From the NCBI GenBank assembly GCA_030584025.1, contig CP129487.1, forward strand, positions 3,057,001 to 3,121,000: a stretch of 64,000 nt of DNA. Direction: 5' to 3'. Source of the stretch: Cyclobacteriaceae bacterium. Its GTDB lineage: Bacteria; Bacteroidota; Bacteroidia; Cytophagales; Cyclobacteriaceae. The position numbers and the translations under genes were made by a program. A model generated the notes under the pieces. That model was not told where the DNA came from. It did no database searches and saw nothing but the letters and a program-made list of their open reading frames with translations. Below are positions 52,211 to 59,530 of this stretch, piece by piece; position 1 is the first letter of the stretch; each line of letters opens with the position of its first letter.

Positions 52211-53406
52211 ACTGCTACTGATTTATCTTTTAGCGATTCAGGCTCTGCTTGCTTCCAGTCTGCAATCCGCTGGTGTGCTTCTTTCAACTGTTGTTCAGGT
52301 GAACATAATGAAAGCCTGATATACCGGTTTCCTGTCTGACCAAAAACAAAACCTGGTGTAATGAAAACTTTAGCACCATATAAAATCTGATCAACCCACT
52401 CACCTACATCCGCAATTTGATCTGGCACCTTTGCCCACACAAACAATCCGGATTGATTCGGTGAGTATGTGCACGAAAGTGTATCCAGAATTTTGTGTGC
52501 CCATGCCTTTCTGCTTGCATACACCTTATTCAATTCCGTAAACCACGCTGCGTCATTCTTCAACGCCTCAACCGCGGCATGTTGTAAGCTAAGAAACATT
52601 CCCGAGTCCATGTTGCTTCGAACCCGCAGCACCGCATCAATGTATTCCTTCCTTCCGGCCACCCAGCCCAAACGCCAACCGGCCATGTTGTGCGACTTAC
52701 TTAAGGAGTTTAATTCAAGTGCGACTTCCGTTGCTCCTTCTGTTGATAAAATACTGATGGGATGATCGTTCAGGATCAGGCTGTATGGGTTATCATTTAT
52801 GATTAAAAATTTATGTTTGCGCGCCAAATTAACCAACGCCTGCAATTCATTGTGCGAAGCAATGCGTCCCGTAGGCATATGCGGAAAATTAACCCACATG
52901 ATTTTTACCCGCGATAAATCCTGTTGTTCCAGTTCCTCCAAATCAATGCCCCAGTTCAATGTTTCTTTTAGCGCGTATGTTTTGGGCTTGGCGCCAACCA
53001 GTTTTGTCACAGAAGCATACGTTGGGTAACCCGGATCAGGAATCAATACTTCATCTTCTTCATTCAGGAATGCCATGCTGATATGCAAAATCCCTTCCTT
53101 TGATCCCATAAGCGGAAGAATCATGGTTTCGGGATCAAGAATGACATCATATGTGCGATTGTAGAAATCAGATATACTTCTTCGAAAATCCGGAATCCCT
53201 TTGTAGCTCTGATAGCCGTGACTGTTGGGTTGCTGTGCCGAAGTGGTAAGCGCATCAATAACAGGTTGTGCCGGGGCTAAATCCGGACTGCCAATACCCA
53301 GGTTGATTACTTTTAGTTTCGGTGTATCCAGCGAACGCACTTCTGCCAGTTTTTTGCTGAAGTAGTATTCCTCAATGTGTTGTATTCTTTTCGCGGTTTC
53401 AATCAT
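52207..53406 (-). CDS. Class I/II aminotransferase of the aromatic operon
   Basis: A 399-residue pyridoxal-phosphate aminotransferase from the ATG at 53406; a longer frame upstream runs into pheA. Landmarks are VINLGIGSPDLAPAQPV, PDPGYPTYAS, the NFPHMPTGR block and the cofactor lysine in LNSLSKSHNMAGWRLGW. Its position between pheA and tyrA suggests it transaminates phenylpyruvate and hydroxyphenylpyruvate, or prephenate to arogenate. Related proteins include LL-diaminopimelate aminotransferase, so substrate is an inference from context. It overlaps tyrA by ATGA and follows pheA by 19 bases. Confidence 0.88.
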   Translation of the reverse strand: MIETAKRIQHIEEYYFSKKLAEVRSLDTPKLKVINLGIGSPDLAPAQPVIDALTTSAQQPNSHGYQSYKGIPDFRRSISDFYNRTYDVILDPETMILPLMGSKEGILHISMAFLNEEDEVLIPDPGYPTYASVTKLVGAKPKTYALKETLNWGIDLEELEQQDLSRVKIMWVNFPHMPTGRIASHNELQALVNLARKHKFLIINDNPYSLILNDHPISILSTEGATEVALELNSLSKSHNMAGWRLGWVAGRKEYIDAVLRVRSNMDSGMFLSLQHAAVEALKNDAAWFTELNKVYASRKAWAHKILDTLSCTYSPNQSGLFVWAKVPDQIADVGEWVDQILYGAKVFITPGFVFGQTGNRYIRLSLCSPEQQLKEAHQRIADWKQAEPESLKDKSVAV

Positions 53407-53425
53407 AGTATTTCTGAACAATTCA

Positions 53426-54280
53426 TTAGTTGTATTCAATTTTTGCCTTCTTATACTCACCCAATACGTTTAAGTTTTTTACCTGCCGCAACACCTGCTT
53501 CATCGCATCGTCATACTGTTTTCTCCGCTTCCATTCCACATCTACATGAATGCGGTATTCACTGGGCTTTCCGATAACCGGTATCGATTGAATTTTTAAC
53601 AAGTTGATCTGATTTAGCTTGAACGTCATCAATGCATCAGCCAGGCTGCCCACTTCATTGGCCACTTCAAAACTCAACGATGCCTTGTTTGCCTTTTCAT
53701 TATTTTCCGATTTACGGGTTAACACCAGAAAGCGCGTAAAGTTTTTCTTGTGGGTTTCAATGCGCTTCTCCAGAATTTGCAGACCATACTTTTTCGCAGC
53801 CAACTCATTGGCAATGGCTGCGGTTTGTTTAAGCTTTAATGTTTTAACACGCTTTGCTGAAAGAGCCGTGTCATCACTTTCGCGGATTTCAATGCCATTC
53901 AACGTGTGGATGAACTCGGTACACTGGCGCAAAGCCATTGGGTGTGATTCAATGGTTTTGATATCGGACAGCTTTACACCAGGCAAGGTTAGCAGGTGCA
54001 TGTGAATGGGCAGGTATAACTCGCCCACAATGCTGAAGTGATATTGCTGAAGTAAAAAATAATTCGGAAGGATGCTTCCGGCAATGCTGTTCTCAATGGC
54101 CATTACGGCAAAATCAGCTTCGCCCTTTTTTAAGCTTTCGCATAACGCATGAAAAGTCAAGCATTCAACCGGTTGAATAGCTTGCTGAAAATAAGTTCGT
54201 GCCGCTACTTCGTGAAAGCTGGCTTCCAATCCTTGTATGGCGATTTTCAGTTTCTTGTTTTTTGTCATGTTCGTTCTCAT
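53426..54280 (-). CDS. pheA: Prephenate dehydratase
   Basis: It converts prephenate to phenylpyruvate. The 284-residue protein has the dehydratase domain with IAIQGLEASFHEVAA, the segment MAIENSIAGSILPNY and SHPMALRQCTEF, and the TxT-like ESDDTALSAK. The C-terminal ACT domain (about 190-284, FEVANEVGSLADALMTFKLNQINLLKIQS) would bind phenylalanine for feedback control. No mutase domain is fused, since it is supplied by the DAHP synthase fusion. Two ATGs are possible, 54280 and 54268. It is the first structural gene of the operon and lies directly behind the attenuator described separately. Confidence 0.94.
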   Translation of the reverse strand: MRTNMTKNKKLKIAIQGLEASFHEVAARTYFQQAIQPVECLTFHALCESLKKGEADFAVMAIENSIAGSILPNYFLLQQYHFSIVGELYLPIHMHLLTLPGVKLSDIKTIESHPMALRQCTEFIHTLNGIEIRESDDTALSAKRVKTLKLKQTAAIANELAAKKYGLQILEKRIETHKKNFTRFLVLTRKSENNEKANKASLSFEVANEVGSLADALMTFKLNQINLLKIQSIPVIGKPSEYRIHVDVEWKRRKQYDDAMKQVLRQVKNLNVLGEYKKAKIEYN

Positions 54281-54299
54281 AGTTCAAAAACGAGAGCAC

Positions 54300-54331
54300 A
54301 AAAAAAGTCCCGGCTATTCACCGGGACTTTT
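54300..54331 (-). terminator. Attenuator terminator before pheA
   Basis: On the minus strand AAAAGTCCCGG (54331-54321), a seven-base loop, then CCGGGACTTTT (54313-54303) form a perfect 11-base-pair stem that runs into seven T (54306-54300). It lies 20 bases before the pheA ATG, in the operon leader, and not after any gene on this strand. Confidence 0.9.
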
Positions 54332-54355
54332 CTGAGTTCTCTGTTATCGTTTACA

Positions 54356-54442
54356 TCAACAACATACCGCTACTCGTTCAAATCCCGGAAGGGCCTGAAA
54401 ATAGTAGTAGTAAAACCAAAAAGATGCGTTGATGCTTTTCAT
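54356..54442 (-). CDS. Aromatic operon leader peptide
   Basis: A 28-codon ORF (ATG at 54442, TGA at 54358-54356) that no standard gene caller would report. Codons 8-15 read Phe-Trp-Phe-Tyr-Tyr-Tyr-Tyr-Phe, and codon 21 is another Phe. The Tyr codons are TAC, TAC, TAC, TAT, and all Phe codons are TTT. The peptide itself has no expected function; its translation is the sensor. The presence of Trp as well as Phe and Tyr fits an operon that includes DAHP synthase, which feeds all three amino acids. No strong ribosome binding site is visible, as usual in this genome. Confidence 0.85.
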   Translation of the reverse strand: MKSINASFWFYYYYFQALPGFERVAVCC

Positions 54443-54496
54443 TTCTCTAATCAATGGGCTAAAGAAAAGGTATTTTCAATTGCCGACAAAATATTT

Positions 54497-54504
54497 CAAA
54501 CATA
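54497..54504 (-). promoter_or_regulatory. -7 box of the pheA operon
   Basis: On the minus strand TATGTTTG, a full TAnnTTTG match. Transcription would start near 54490 and give a leader of about 50 bases before the leader-peptide ATG. The -33 element is not convincing. The remaining stretch 54443-54496 shows nothing else. Confidence 0.55.
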
Positions 54505-54536
54505 ATTTTCAATGAACTAATGCCTGTTAGGAACGG

Positions 54537-54567
54537 TTTGGGAAGCGTATGGTTGTCGATATCTTTG
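54537..54567 (+). promoter_or_regulatory. Promoter of the small lipoprotein gene
   Basis: TTTG at 54537-54540, exactly 19 bases, then TATCTTTG at 54560-54567. This is an ideal Bacteroidota -33/-7 pair. The ATG is 22 bases downstream. Confidence 0.75.
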
Positions 54568-54589
54568 ATACAAATACCTCTGAATCACC

Positions 54590-55003
54590 ATGAAAAAAAC
54601 GATTGCACTCCTTACCCTGCTAAGCTTTACACTCACGTATTGCGGCCAGAAAAAAGCTGAAGAAGACCCAAATAAAGTGCTGTATAATGAGGTGATGGAC
54701 ATCCACGATGAAGTGATGCCCAGCATGGATGAGCTTTACAGGCTTAAGAAAGATCTGGAGGAAAAGATCAAAAATTCACCTGATTTGGTAGAAGATAAAA
54801 AGCAACAGATGGAGCAAACCGTGCTGCTACTGGATTCCGCCAGCAAGAGCATGATGAGCTGGATGCGTGAATTCAGCCCGGAAGAATATGAAAAGGAGGC
54901 GCAGCGCGATTACCTAGAAAAGGAATTAAAGCGGGTGCAAACCGTTAAAGATGTCATGCTGAAAGCCCTTGATGAAGGCAGAAAAGCATCTCAGGATCAA
55001 TAG
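54590..55003 (+). CDS. Small helical lipoprotein of unknown function
   Basis: A 137-residue protein with a lipoprotein signal (hydrophobic run then TYCGQ, lipobox Cys at residue 18). The mature part is almost wholly helical and charged (YNEVMDIHDEVMPSMDELYRLKKDLEEKI; LLLDSASKSMMSWMREF), suggesting a coiled coil or helical hairpin on the outer or inner membrane facing the periplasm. I know of no function for this family. It is transcribed divergently from the pheA operon and its last bases overlap the convergent ChaN-like gene by seven bases. Confidence 0.75.
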   Translation: MKKTIALLTLLSFTLTYCGQKKAEEDPNKVLYNEVMDIHDEVMPSMDELYRLKKDLEEKIKNSPDLVEDKKQQMEQTVLLLDSASKSMMSWMREFSPEEYEKEAQRDYLEKELKRVQTVKDVMLKALDEGRKASQDQ

Positions 55004-55866
55004 GTTTTTGTCATATCAGCCGGAATCGCAATGATGTAGTCGGCTGTGTTTTTGTTTTCATCATTTAGTTTGTCTATCGCATCCTGACTAACCGGATGAA
55101 TGGTCACTATCTTCAATGAAGGTTTTGCCTTCTTCAGGTAATGGTAGATCCCCTCAAAATTTTGGGAGTGATAAGCGCCATGGTAATGAATGAAGACACC
55201 TTCCTTCATATTCTGAATGATAAAATGTGCCATGGTAGCATCCTTCACGGCTTGCGATCGGGCCATGTTCTCTCCGCTTCCCGGGCCGCCATGTCCGCCC
55301 ATGGATGAAATCATATTTTTATATCCCGGTAATTCCAGATCGATTTCAATGGGAAGAGGCGCAATGTTTTGGCGGGCCTCCTCCGGAAGCGTAGTCAGCG
55401 CCTCAATCCCTTTGCGATAAACAAGATTAGCATAACGTCTCGGTACATTGGTGGCAATGGCATTTAACTTTTGCGCTTTACAAAATTCAATCAAAGGCTT
55501 GTAGTCGTTTTTGTAGTTATCCCAAACTTTGGCCTCACTCAATAAATGCCGCTCTTCAATCACACCGGTCAGGTATTCGTTCAGCACCAACTGATTGTCG
55601 GCTTCAAACATTTCAAAGCCAAGGGTAAGTTTTGGATTAATCGCGTACAAATCCTTGGCCACTTGCAGTTCAAGCCAATGGTTAATGGAATTGTCGTGCA
55701 TTTCACCAAACAATACCACATCGGCTTTTGCCAACTCGGTAATCATTTTTTGGTAGTCAGCCGACTTGCCTTCTTTGTTAAATAATTTGAATGCCTGTTT
55801 TTCCTGGGCGAATGAGGATTCAAAACAAAAATTGAGAAACAGAAAAATGAGAACAAAATACTTCAT
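54997..55866 (-). CDS. ChaN-family (DUF399) exported protein
   Basis: A 289-residue protein with a signal peptide (residues 1-20, A-Q). The ChaN/EreA-like core shows VVLFGEMHDNSINHWLE, GFEMFEADNQ and a later HYHGAYHSQNFEGI, the histidines used for heme or metal binding. ChaN relatives are heme-binding lipoproteins involved in iron uptake or metal-linked hydrolysis. The exact activity is uncertain. It lies three bases downstream of folB and is probably co-transcribed with divIVA-folB, without an evident functional link. Confidence 0.82.
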   Translation of the reverse strand: MKYFVLIFLFLNFCFESSFAQEKQAFKLFNKEGKSADYQKMITELAKADVVLFGEMHDNSINHWLELQVAKDLYAINPKLTLGFEMFEADNQLVLNEYLTGVIEERHLLSEAKVWDNYKNDYKPLIEFCKAQKLNAIATNVPRRYANLVYRKGIEALTTLPEEARQNIAPLPIEIDLELPGYKNMISSMGGHGGPGSGENMARSQAVKDATMAHFIIQNMKEGVFIHYHGAYHSQNFEGIYHYLKKAKPSLKIVTIHPVSQDAIDKLNDENKNTADYIIAIPADMTKTY

Positions 55867-55869
55867 GAA

Positions 55870-56229
55870 TTATCGCTTTTTAAAAACCTGAACAGTGGCT
55901 CGCTTACACTTGCCACCAATGGGAGGGTTTACCTTGGAGATTTTAATGTCAACTGAATGAACAACGGGAAGTTCTTGTAAAATATCATCAATGATTTTAC
56001 CGGCTACTGTTTCAAGGAGCTTGGAAGGTTTATCCATCTCTTCCTTAACAATAGCAAACAGGGTTTCATAGTTAACCGTACCCGACAAATCATCCTCAAA
56101 GGCTGCAGCCGAAAAATCCGTTTCAACGGCAATATCTACTTCAAACCAGTTTCCGGATTCACGCTCATGCGGGTAAACGCCATGAAACGCATGGAACTCC
56201 AGACCTTCAAGCGCAACACGTCCGGTCAT
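55870..56229 (-). CDS. folB: Dihydroneopterin aldolase
   Basis: It cleaves 7,8-dihydroneopterin to 6-hydroxymethyl-dihydropterin in folate synthesis. The 119-residue protein shows VALEGLEFHAFHGVYPHERESG (catalytic Glu/His region), the VNYETLFAIV helix and the closing KVNPPIGGKCKRATVQV. The size is normal for the octameric enzyme. The ATG overlaps the stop of the DivIVA-like gene (ATGA), so translation is coupled to a cell-division-type gene. Confidence 0.92.
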   Translation of the reverse strand: MTGRVALEGLEFHAFHGVYPHERESGNWFEVDIAVETDFSAAAFEDDLSGTVNYETLFAIVKEEMDKPSKLLETVAGKIIDDILQELPVVHSVDIKISKVNPPIGGKCKRATVQVFKKR

Positions 56230-57008
56230 CCAATCTCGTCAAAAAAAGAAGTGATTTTTTTCGTCCGGGTTTCAGCCACCACCGTTATCTGTTCCAACAC
56301 CATTTCCGGTTCAGCTTCGGGTTCTGTTTCAGTTACAGAATCAATCGTTGTTTCGGATACTTCAGGTACAGGAACCACTAACCTGGGTTGCTCCACCGTT
56401 TTGGCTTTAGCTTGTTGATCCGCATTCGGGAAGACGATCTTTTTGATTTCCTTTCGGGCTTGTGAAAGATGTTGATCCGCATCAAATGCCTTTGTTCCAT
56501 TTTTTATACGATCAACCCGCTCAATATTATCCTGTGAGATACGCTTAAGCTCCTGCAACAAATCATCACGCGATGATTCGAGCTTCTTGTAGCTTTCTAC
56601 CATCCCACGAAGGCGCTCTTCCATTTCAGCCATCACTTGCTTGGCACGTTGCTCAGCTTCATCAATCGTATTGTTGGCCATCATCTTGGCCTCATTCATC
56701 ATGGCATCAGCCTTGAGTTGTGATTCGCGTAAATGCAAATCAGCCGCCTGACGCGCCTGTTCGATCACATTCGCCCCCGTGTCTTCTGCCGTCTTAAGCG
56801 TTTTGAACAATGAGCTTTCCACCTCTCTCAGCTTGGTTACTTCACGTTCGGCCGCTTCAAGCTTTATCTTAAATTCCTTGCCTTCATCCACAAGGCGTTC
56901 CCATTCCTGCGACAGGGTAAGCAGAAAAGCGTTCACTTCATCCTTGTCATATCCGCGAAAATGCTTCTCGAAGGTTTTTTGCCGGATTTCAAGCGGTGTA
57001 ATTTTCAT
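56226..57008 (-). CDS. DivIVA-domain coiled-coil protein
   Basis: A 260-residue cytoplasmic protein. Residues 1-60 match the DivIVA N-terminal membrane-curvature domain (MKITPLEIRQKTFEKHFRGYDKDEVNAFL). The next 130 residues are a continuous coiled coil (ERLVDEGKEFKIKLEAAEREV; EEAKMMANNTIDEAEQRAKQVM). The last 60 are acidic and disordered. In Gram-positive bacteria DivIVA marks the poles and division site. In this phylum DivIVA-like proteins are known from genomes but their role is poorly described. It overlaps folB by four bases. Confidence 0.85.
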   Translation of the reverse strand: MKITPLEIRQKTFEKHFRGYDKDEVNAFLLTLSQEWERLVDEGKEFKIKLEAAEREVTKLREVESSLFKTLKTAEDTGANVIEQARQAADLHLRESQLKADAMMNEAKMMANNTIDEAEQRAKQVMAEMEERLRGMVESYKKLESSRDDLLQELKRISQDNIERVDRIKNGTKAFDADQHLSQARKEIKKIVFPNADQQAKAKTVEQPRLVVPVPEVSETTIDSVTETEPEAEPEMVLEQITVVAETRTKKITSFFDEIG

Positions 57009-57050
57009 GGTACTACTGGTTAAGTTTAAAAAATAAGAGCCGATAAAAAA

Positions 57051-57983
57051 TCAGGTATCCAGGCTCTGATTATTCAAGTTTATATCCCATACGGAAATGG
57101 TGCGGTCATCGCTGGCACTCACCAATTGTCCGTGGTGGTTCGTCCACAACAGTTTGTTCACCGAGGTGCCGTGGCCGGCATGCCTGCCCTTGTCTATTAC
57201 TTTCAACAGCCTCAGTTCGTCTAAGTCCCAGATTTTTATGGACTTATCCATGCTACAAGTTACGAAATGTTTGGAATCAGGGCTAAAATCAAGGTGATTT
57301 ATTGCATACATGTGCGCCACCACCTCCGCAGCGGGGGTGTATCCGGCCCGTACATCCCATACTTTCAGGCGCGCATCGCGAGATCCACTCATCAGAAAAT
57401 TGCCATCCGGGGTGTACCGCACGGTAAAAACCGAATTCGCATGTGCATTCCATTCGTATTTCATGTTCATTGAGTCAACATCAAACACCCGGATACAGCA
57501 ATCACTGTACCCAACGGCCAACTCACCGGTTTTTCGATTGATAGCCATGGTTCGGGCGCTTTTTTCTGAGGATTTAGTACGACTCAGAATCGCCCGAGTA
57601 CTCAAATCAACCCTGATGATTGTTCCATCGCCATCAGCCACAAACAACGTATTCCCTACATGCTGGATATCAAAAATGGCGGCCTTGGTAAGGTGTAACG
57701 AACCATCCTGTTTATTATTCTTCCAATCGATAAAATGAATGCCATCATAATTATGGCCAATTGTTAACAGATCTGTTTCCGAATGGCGGTGAATGGCGTA
57801 AATGGAATTGGCCAATCGGGCAATCAATGTACCCTCATCGGGTTTCTCCAGATCCCAAAGTACAACCATACCATCCCCTGAGCCACTAAAGAATCGGTTG
57901 GGTTGATCAGCCTGGAGCAGGGTATAGATCGAATCTCTATGACCGGTAAGGTTGTGTAGCCTGTTTACAGCAATGGTACTCAT
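57051..57983 (-). CDS. WD40 seven-bladed propeller protein
   Basis: A 310-residue cytoplasmic protein consisting almost entirely of seven WD40 blades (for example GSGDGMVVLWDL, GSRDARLKVWDVR, CSMDKSIKIWDLDEL, SASDDRTISVWDI), enough to close one propeller. The ATG at 57983 is preferred. The longer frame begins at TTG inside the divergent gene and adds unrelated residues. No catalytic domain is fused, so it is a scaffold for unknown partners. WD40 proteins of this size without extra domains are not common in bacteria. It lies 42 bases upstream of the divIVA gene on the same strand. Confidence 0.85.
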   Translation of the reverse strand: MSTIAVNRLHNLTGHRDSIYTLLQADQPNRFFSGSGDGMVVLWDLEKPDEGTLIARLANSIYAIHRHSETDLLTIGHNYDGIHFIDWKNNKQDGSLHLTKAAIFDIQHVGNTLFVADGDGTIIRVDLSTRAILSRTKSSEKSARTMAINRKTGELAVGYSDCCIRVFDVDSMNMKYEWNAHANSVFTVRYTPDGNFLMSGSRDARLKVWDVRAGYTPAAEVVAHMYAINHLDFSPDSKHFVTCSMDKSIKIWDLDELRLLKVIDKGRHAGHGTSVNKLLWTNHHGQLVSASDDRTISVWDINLNNQSLDT

Positions 57984-58055
57984 ACCCGAATAACTGCGCG
58001 AAAGTGCTGAAAGTTTAGGTGAGTTTATAGTAAAATTGCTCAAGATTAAACCATT

Positions 58056-58676
58056 ATGCCTCAACTGGAAACCGACATAACCAAAACCCGCGCGTGGGGC
58101 TTGTGGAAAATCGAAGAATCGGAGGAAGAGTTGAATCGGCTATCTGGTGAAGAAATTATTCCGGCAGAAATTACGCATCCGGAAAAGCGATGTGAGTTTC
58201 TGGCTGCCCGCGCATTGGTAAGAAATCTGGTTGAGCAATTGAAACTTAACTATCATGGGTTAACAAAAGATATTTATGGGAAGCCTTTATTACGCAGTCA
58301 TCCGCATCACATTTCCCTTAGTCACTCCTATCCGTATGTAACGGCTATTATCGACACTGAAAAAGCAGTTGGTATTGATCTGGAGCATTTCAAATCAAAG
58401 TTATTGCGCATTGCCCCGCGTATGTTTTCTCCTTCGGAATTAAAAGATGCAGGAATTAATCTCATCAAGAATAGCATTTATTGGAGTGCCAAGGAAGCGA
58501 TGATGAAAGTGTATGGAAAAAAGGATTTGGTATTTGCAGAAAATCTGTTGATAGAACCGTTTAACCTTGAGCTAACCGGGATACTCACCGGACACATTAT
58601 CACTCCGGAAAAAGAAACAACGCTTTCGCTGTATTATAAACAATACCCGGATTTTGTGATTGTGTATAACGTGTAA
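58056..58676 (+). CDS. Sfp-type 4'-phosphopantetheinyl transferase
   Basis: It attaches phosphopantetheine from CoA to carrier proteins. The family motifs are VGIDLEHF (magnesium-binding Asp/Glu) and WSAKEAMMKVYG, with the upstream HISLSHSYPYVTAI segment. At 206 residues it is in the Sfp/Gsp size class, longer than AcpS. Whether it serves fatty-acid ACP or a secondary-metabolite carrier is not clear; no carrier gene is close. It is divergent from the WD40 gene and convergent with the SirB1-like gene, two bases apart. Confidence 0.9.
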   Translation: MPQLETDITKTRAWGLWKIEESEEELNRLSGEEIIPAEITHPEKRCEFLAARALVRNLVEQLKLNYHGLTKDIYGKPLLRSHPHHISLSHSYPYVTAIIDTEKAVGIDLEHFKSKLLRIAPRMFSPSELKDAGINLIKNSIYWSAKEAMMKVYGKKDLVFAENLLIEPFNLELTGILTGHIITPEKETTLSLYYKQYPDFVIVYNV

Positions 58677-58678
58677 GG

Positions 58679-59530
58679 CTACACGCCCAGGTCTGCTCCG
58701 TCAGCAATGATGAGCAATAACTCTTTCACCTCTTCGGCTTTTTCGTGCTCACCCATTTTATCAAACGACATAATGAGGTTACGAAACACCCTGCGAATAA
58801 TTTCCAGGTTGGAGCAGGGTTCAAAAAATGAAGCTTGGGGAGCCAGCTTTAATTCGTGAATGTAGTTTTCAATATCCTGCCGGGAAAAAATAAGCCCTTT
58901 GTTAAAGGCATTGATGTAAAACACCTGGTTGCCATCCTGATACACCAGCACAAACAGGTTAGGAAGATTGACACCATACACGGGTAACTTCAACTTCTGC
59001 GCTACCATCATATAGATTACGCACAATGAAATAGGATTACCCTTACGCGTTTCCAACACCACGTTGATCATGGAATTGCCGGGCGAATGAAAATTTTTGG
59101 TGTTGGCTGAAAACTTCAGCTTATTAAAAAGCACACCATTCAGCACCTTAACCTGATCAATCGGGTACATATCCGGTTTGAACTCCAGCCAGGCTTCATA
59201 ATAAATCTGTTCGAGATCCTGCTTTAGTTTCTCGAGTTCAAGATCGGGGTATTGATACGTAGCCACCAACCAAAAGCCGGTAAGTAAATCCTGCTCCGGA
59301 CTTTTATACCATTCGGTTACCCGATGCTTCAATAACTCGTACTGAAGATCGTGAATGAGGCTTTCAATTTTTTGCTGCGTTTGTGGGTTGAAATTATTTT
59401 CCCACTCCTGTTCCAGATACGGAATTACTTCTTTGCCGAGCGAACGTATTTTATCAGTAACGTGAGAAACGACTTGATCATCCTCATCATCCAGCAACGA
59501 AACCAGCGCCTTTAATTCTTTTGCCGTCAT
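58679..59530 (-). CDS. SirB1/transglutaminase-like protein, catalytic His apparently lost
   Basis: A 283-residue protein with the SirB1 domain. An N-terminal helical region precedes the transglutaminase-like core GNSMINVVLETRKGNPISLCVIYMMVA with Cys170. In relatives a His follows in G-V-N-x-P-x-H-F. Here the residues are GVNLPNLFVLVY, so the His position is Leu192. The protein is therefore likely inactive as a peptidase or uses another His. A C-terminal helical segment resembles TPR repeats. It overlaps the carboxyltransferase gene by one base (TAATG) and is the last gene of a four-gene unit. Confidence 0.78.
   Translation of the reverse strand: MTAKELKALVSLLDDEDDQVVSHVTDKIRSLGKEVIPYLEQEWENNFNPQTQQKIESLIHDLQYELLKHRVTEWYKSPEQDLLTGFWLVATYQYPDLELEKLKQDLEQIYYEAWLEFKPDMYPIDQVKVLNGVLFNKLKFSANTKNFHSPGNSMINVVLETRKGNPISLCVIYMMVAQKLKLPVYGVNLPNLFVLVYQDGNQVFYINAFNKGLIFSRQDIENYIHELKLAPQASFFEPCSNLEIIRRVFRNLIMSFDKMGEHEKAEEVKELLLIIADGADLGV

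Larger units (their letters stand above)
54300..54442 (-). promoter_or_regulatory. Ribosome-mediated aromatic amino acid attenuator
   Basis: Three mutually exclusive structures can be drawn on the minus-strand transcript. Segment 1:2 is a hairpin TTCAGGCCC/GGGATTTGAA (54399-54377, one bulged A, two G-U pairs) inside the leader ORF. Segment 2:3 pairs CCGGGATTT (54388-54380, codons 19-21) with AAGTCCCGG (54329-54321), nine pairs with one G-U, which destroys the terminator. Segment 3:4 is the terminator. A ribosome stalled in the Phe/Trp/Tyr run (codons 8-15) would block 1 and favour 2:3, so the operon is read. A ribosome that reaches the stop leaves 3:4 free. The architecture is seen; the mechanism is inferred from the classical Phe and Trp attenuators. 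Confidence 0.85.

Noticed and set aside
54300..54331. Reading the pheA-leader hairpin as a plain end-of-gene terminator
   Set aside because: No minus-strand gene ends there and no plus-strand gene runs into it; it lies between a leader ORF and pheA with a seven-T tail in the pheA direction.
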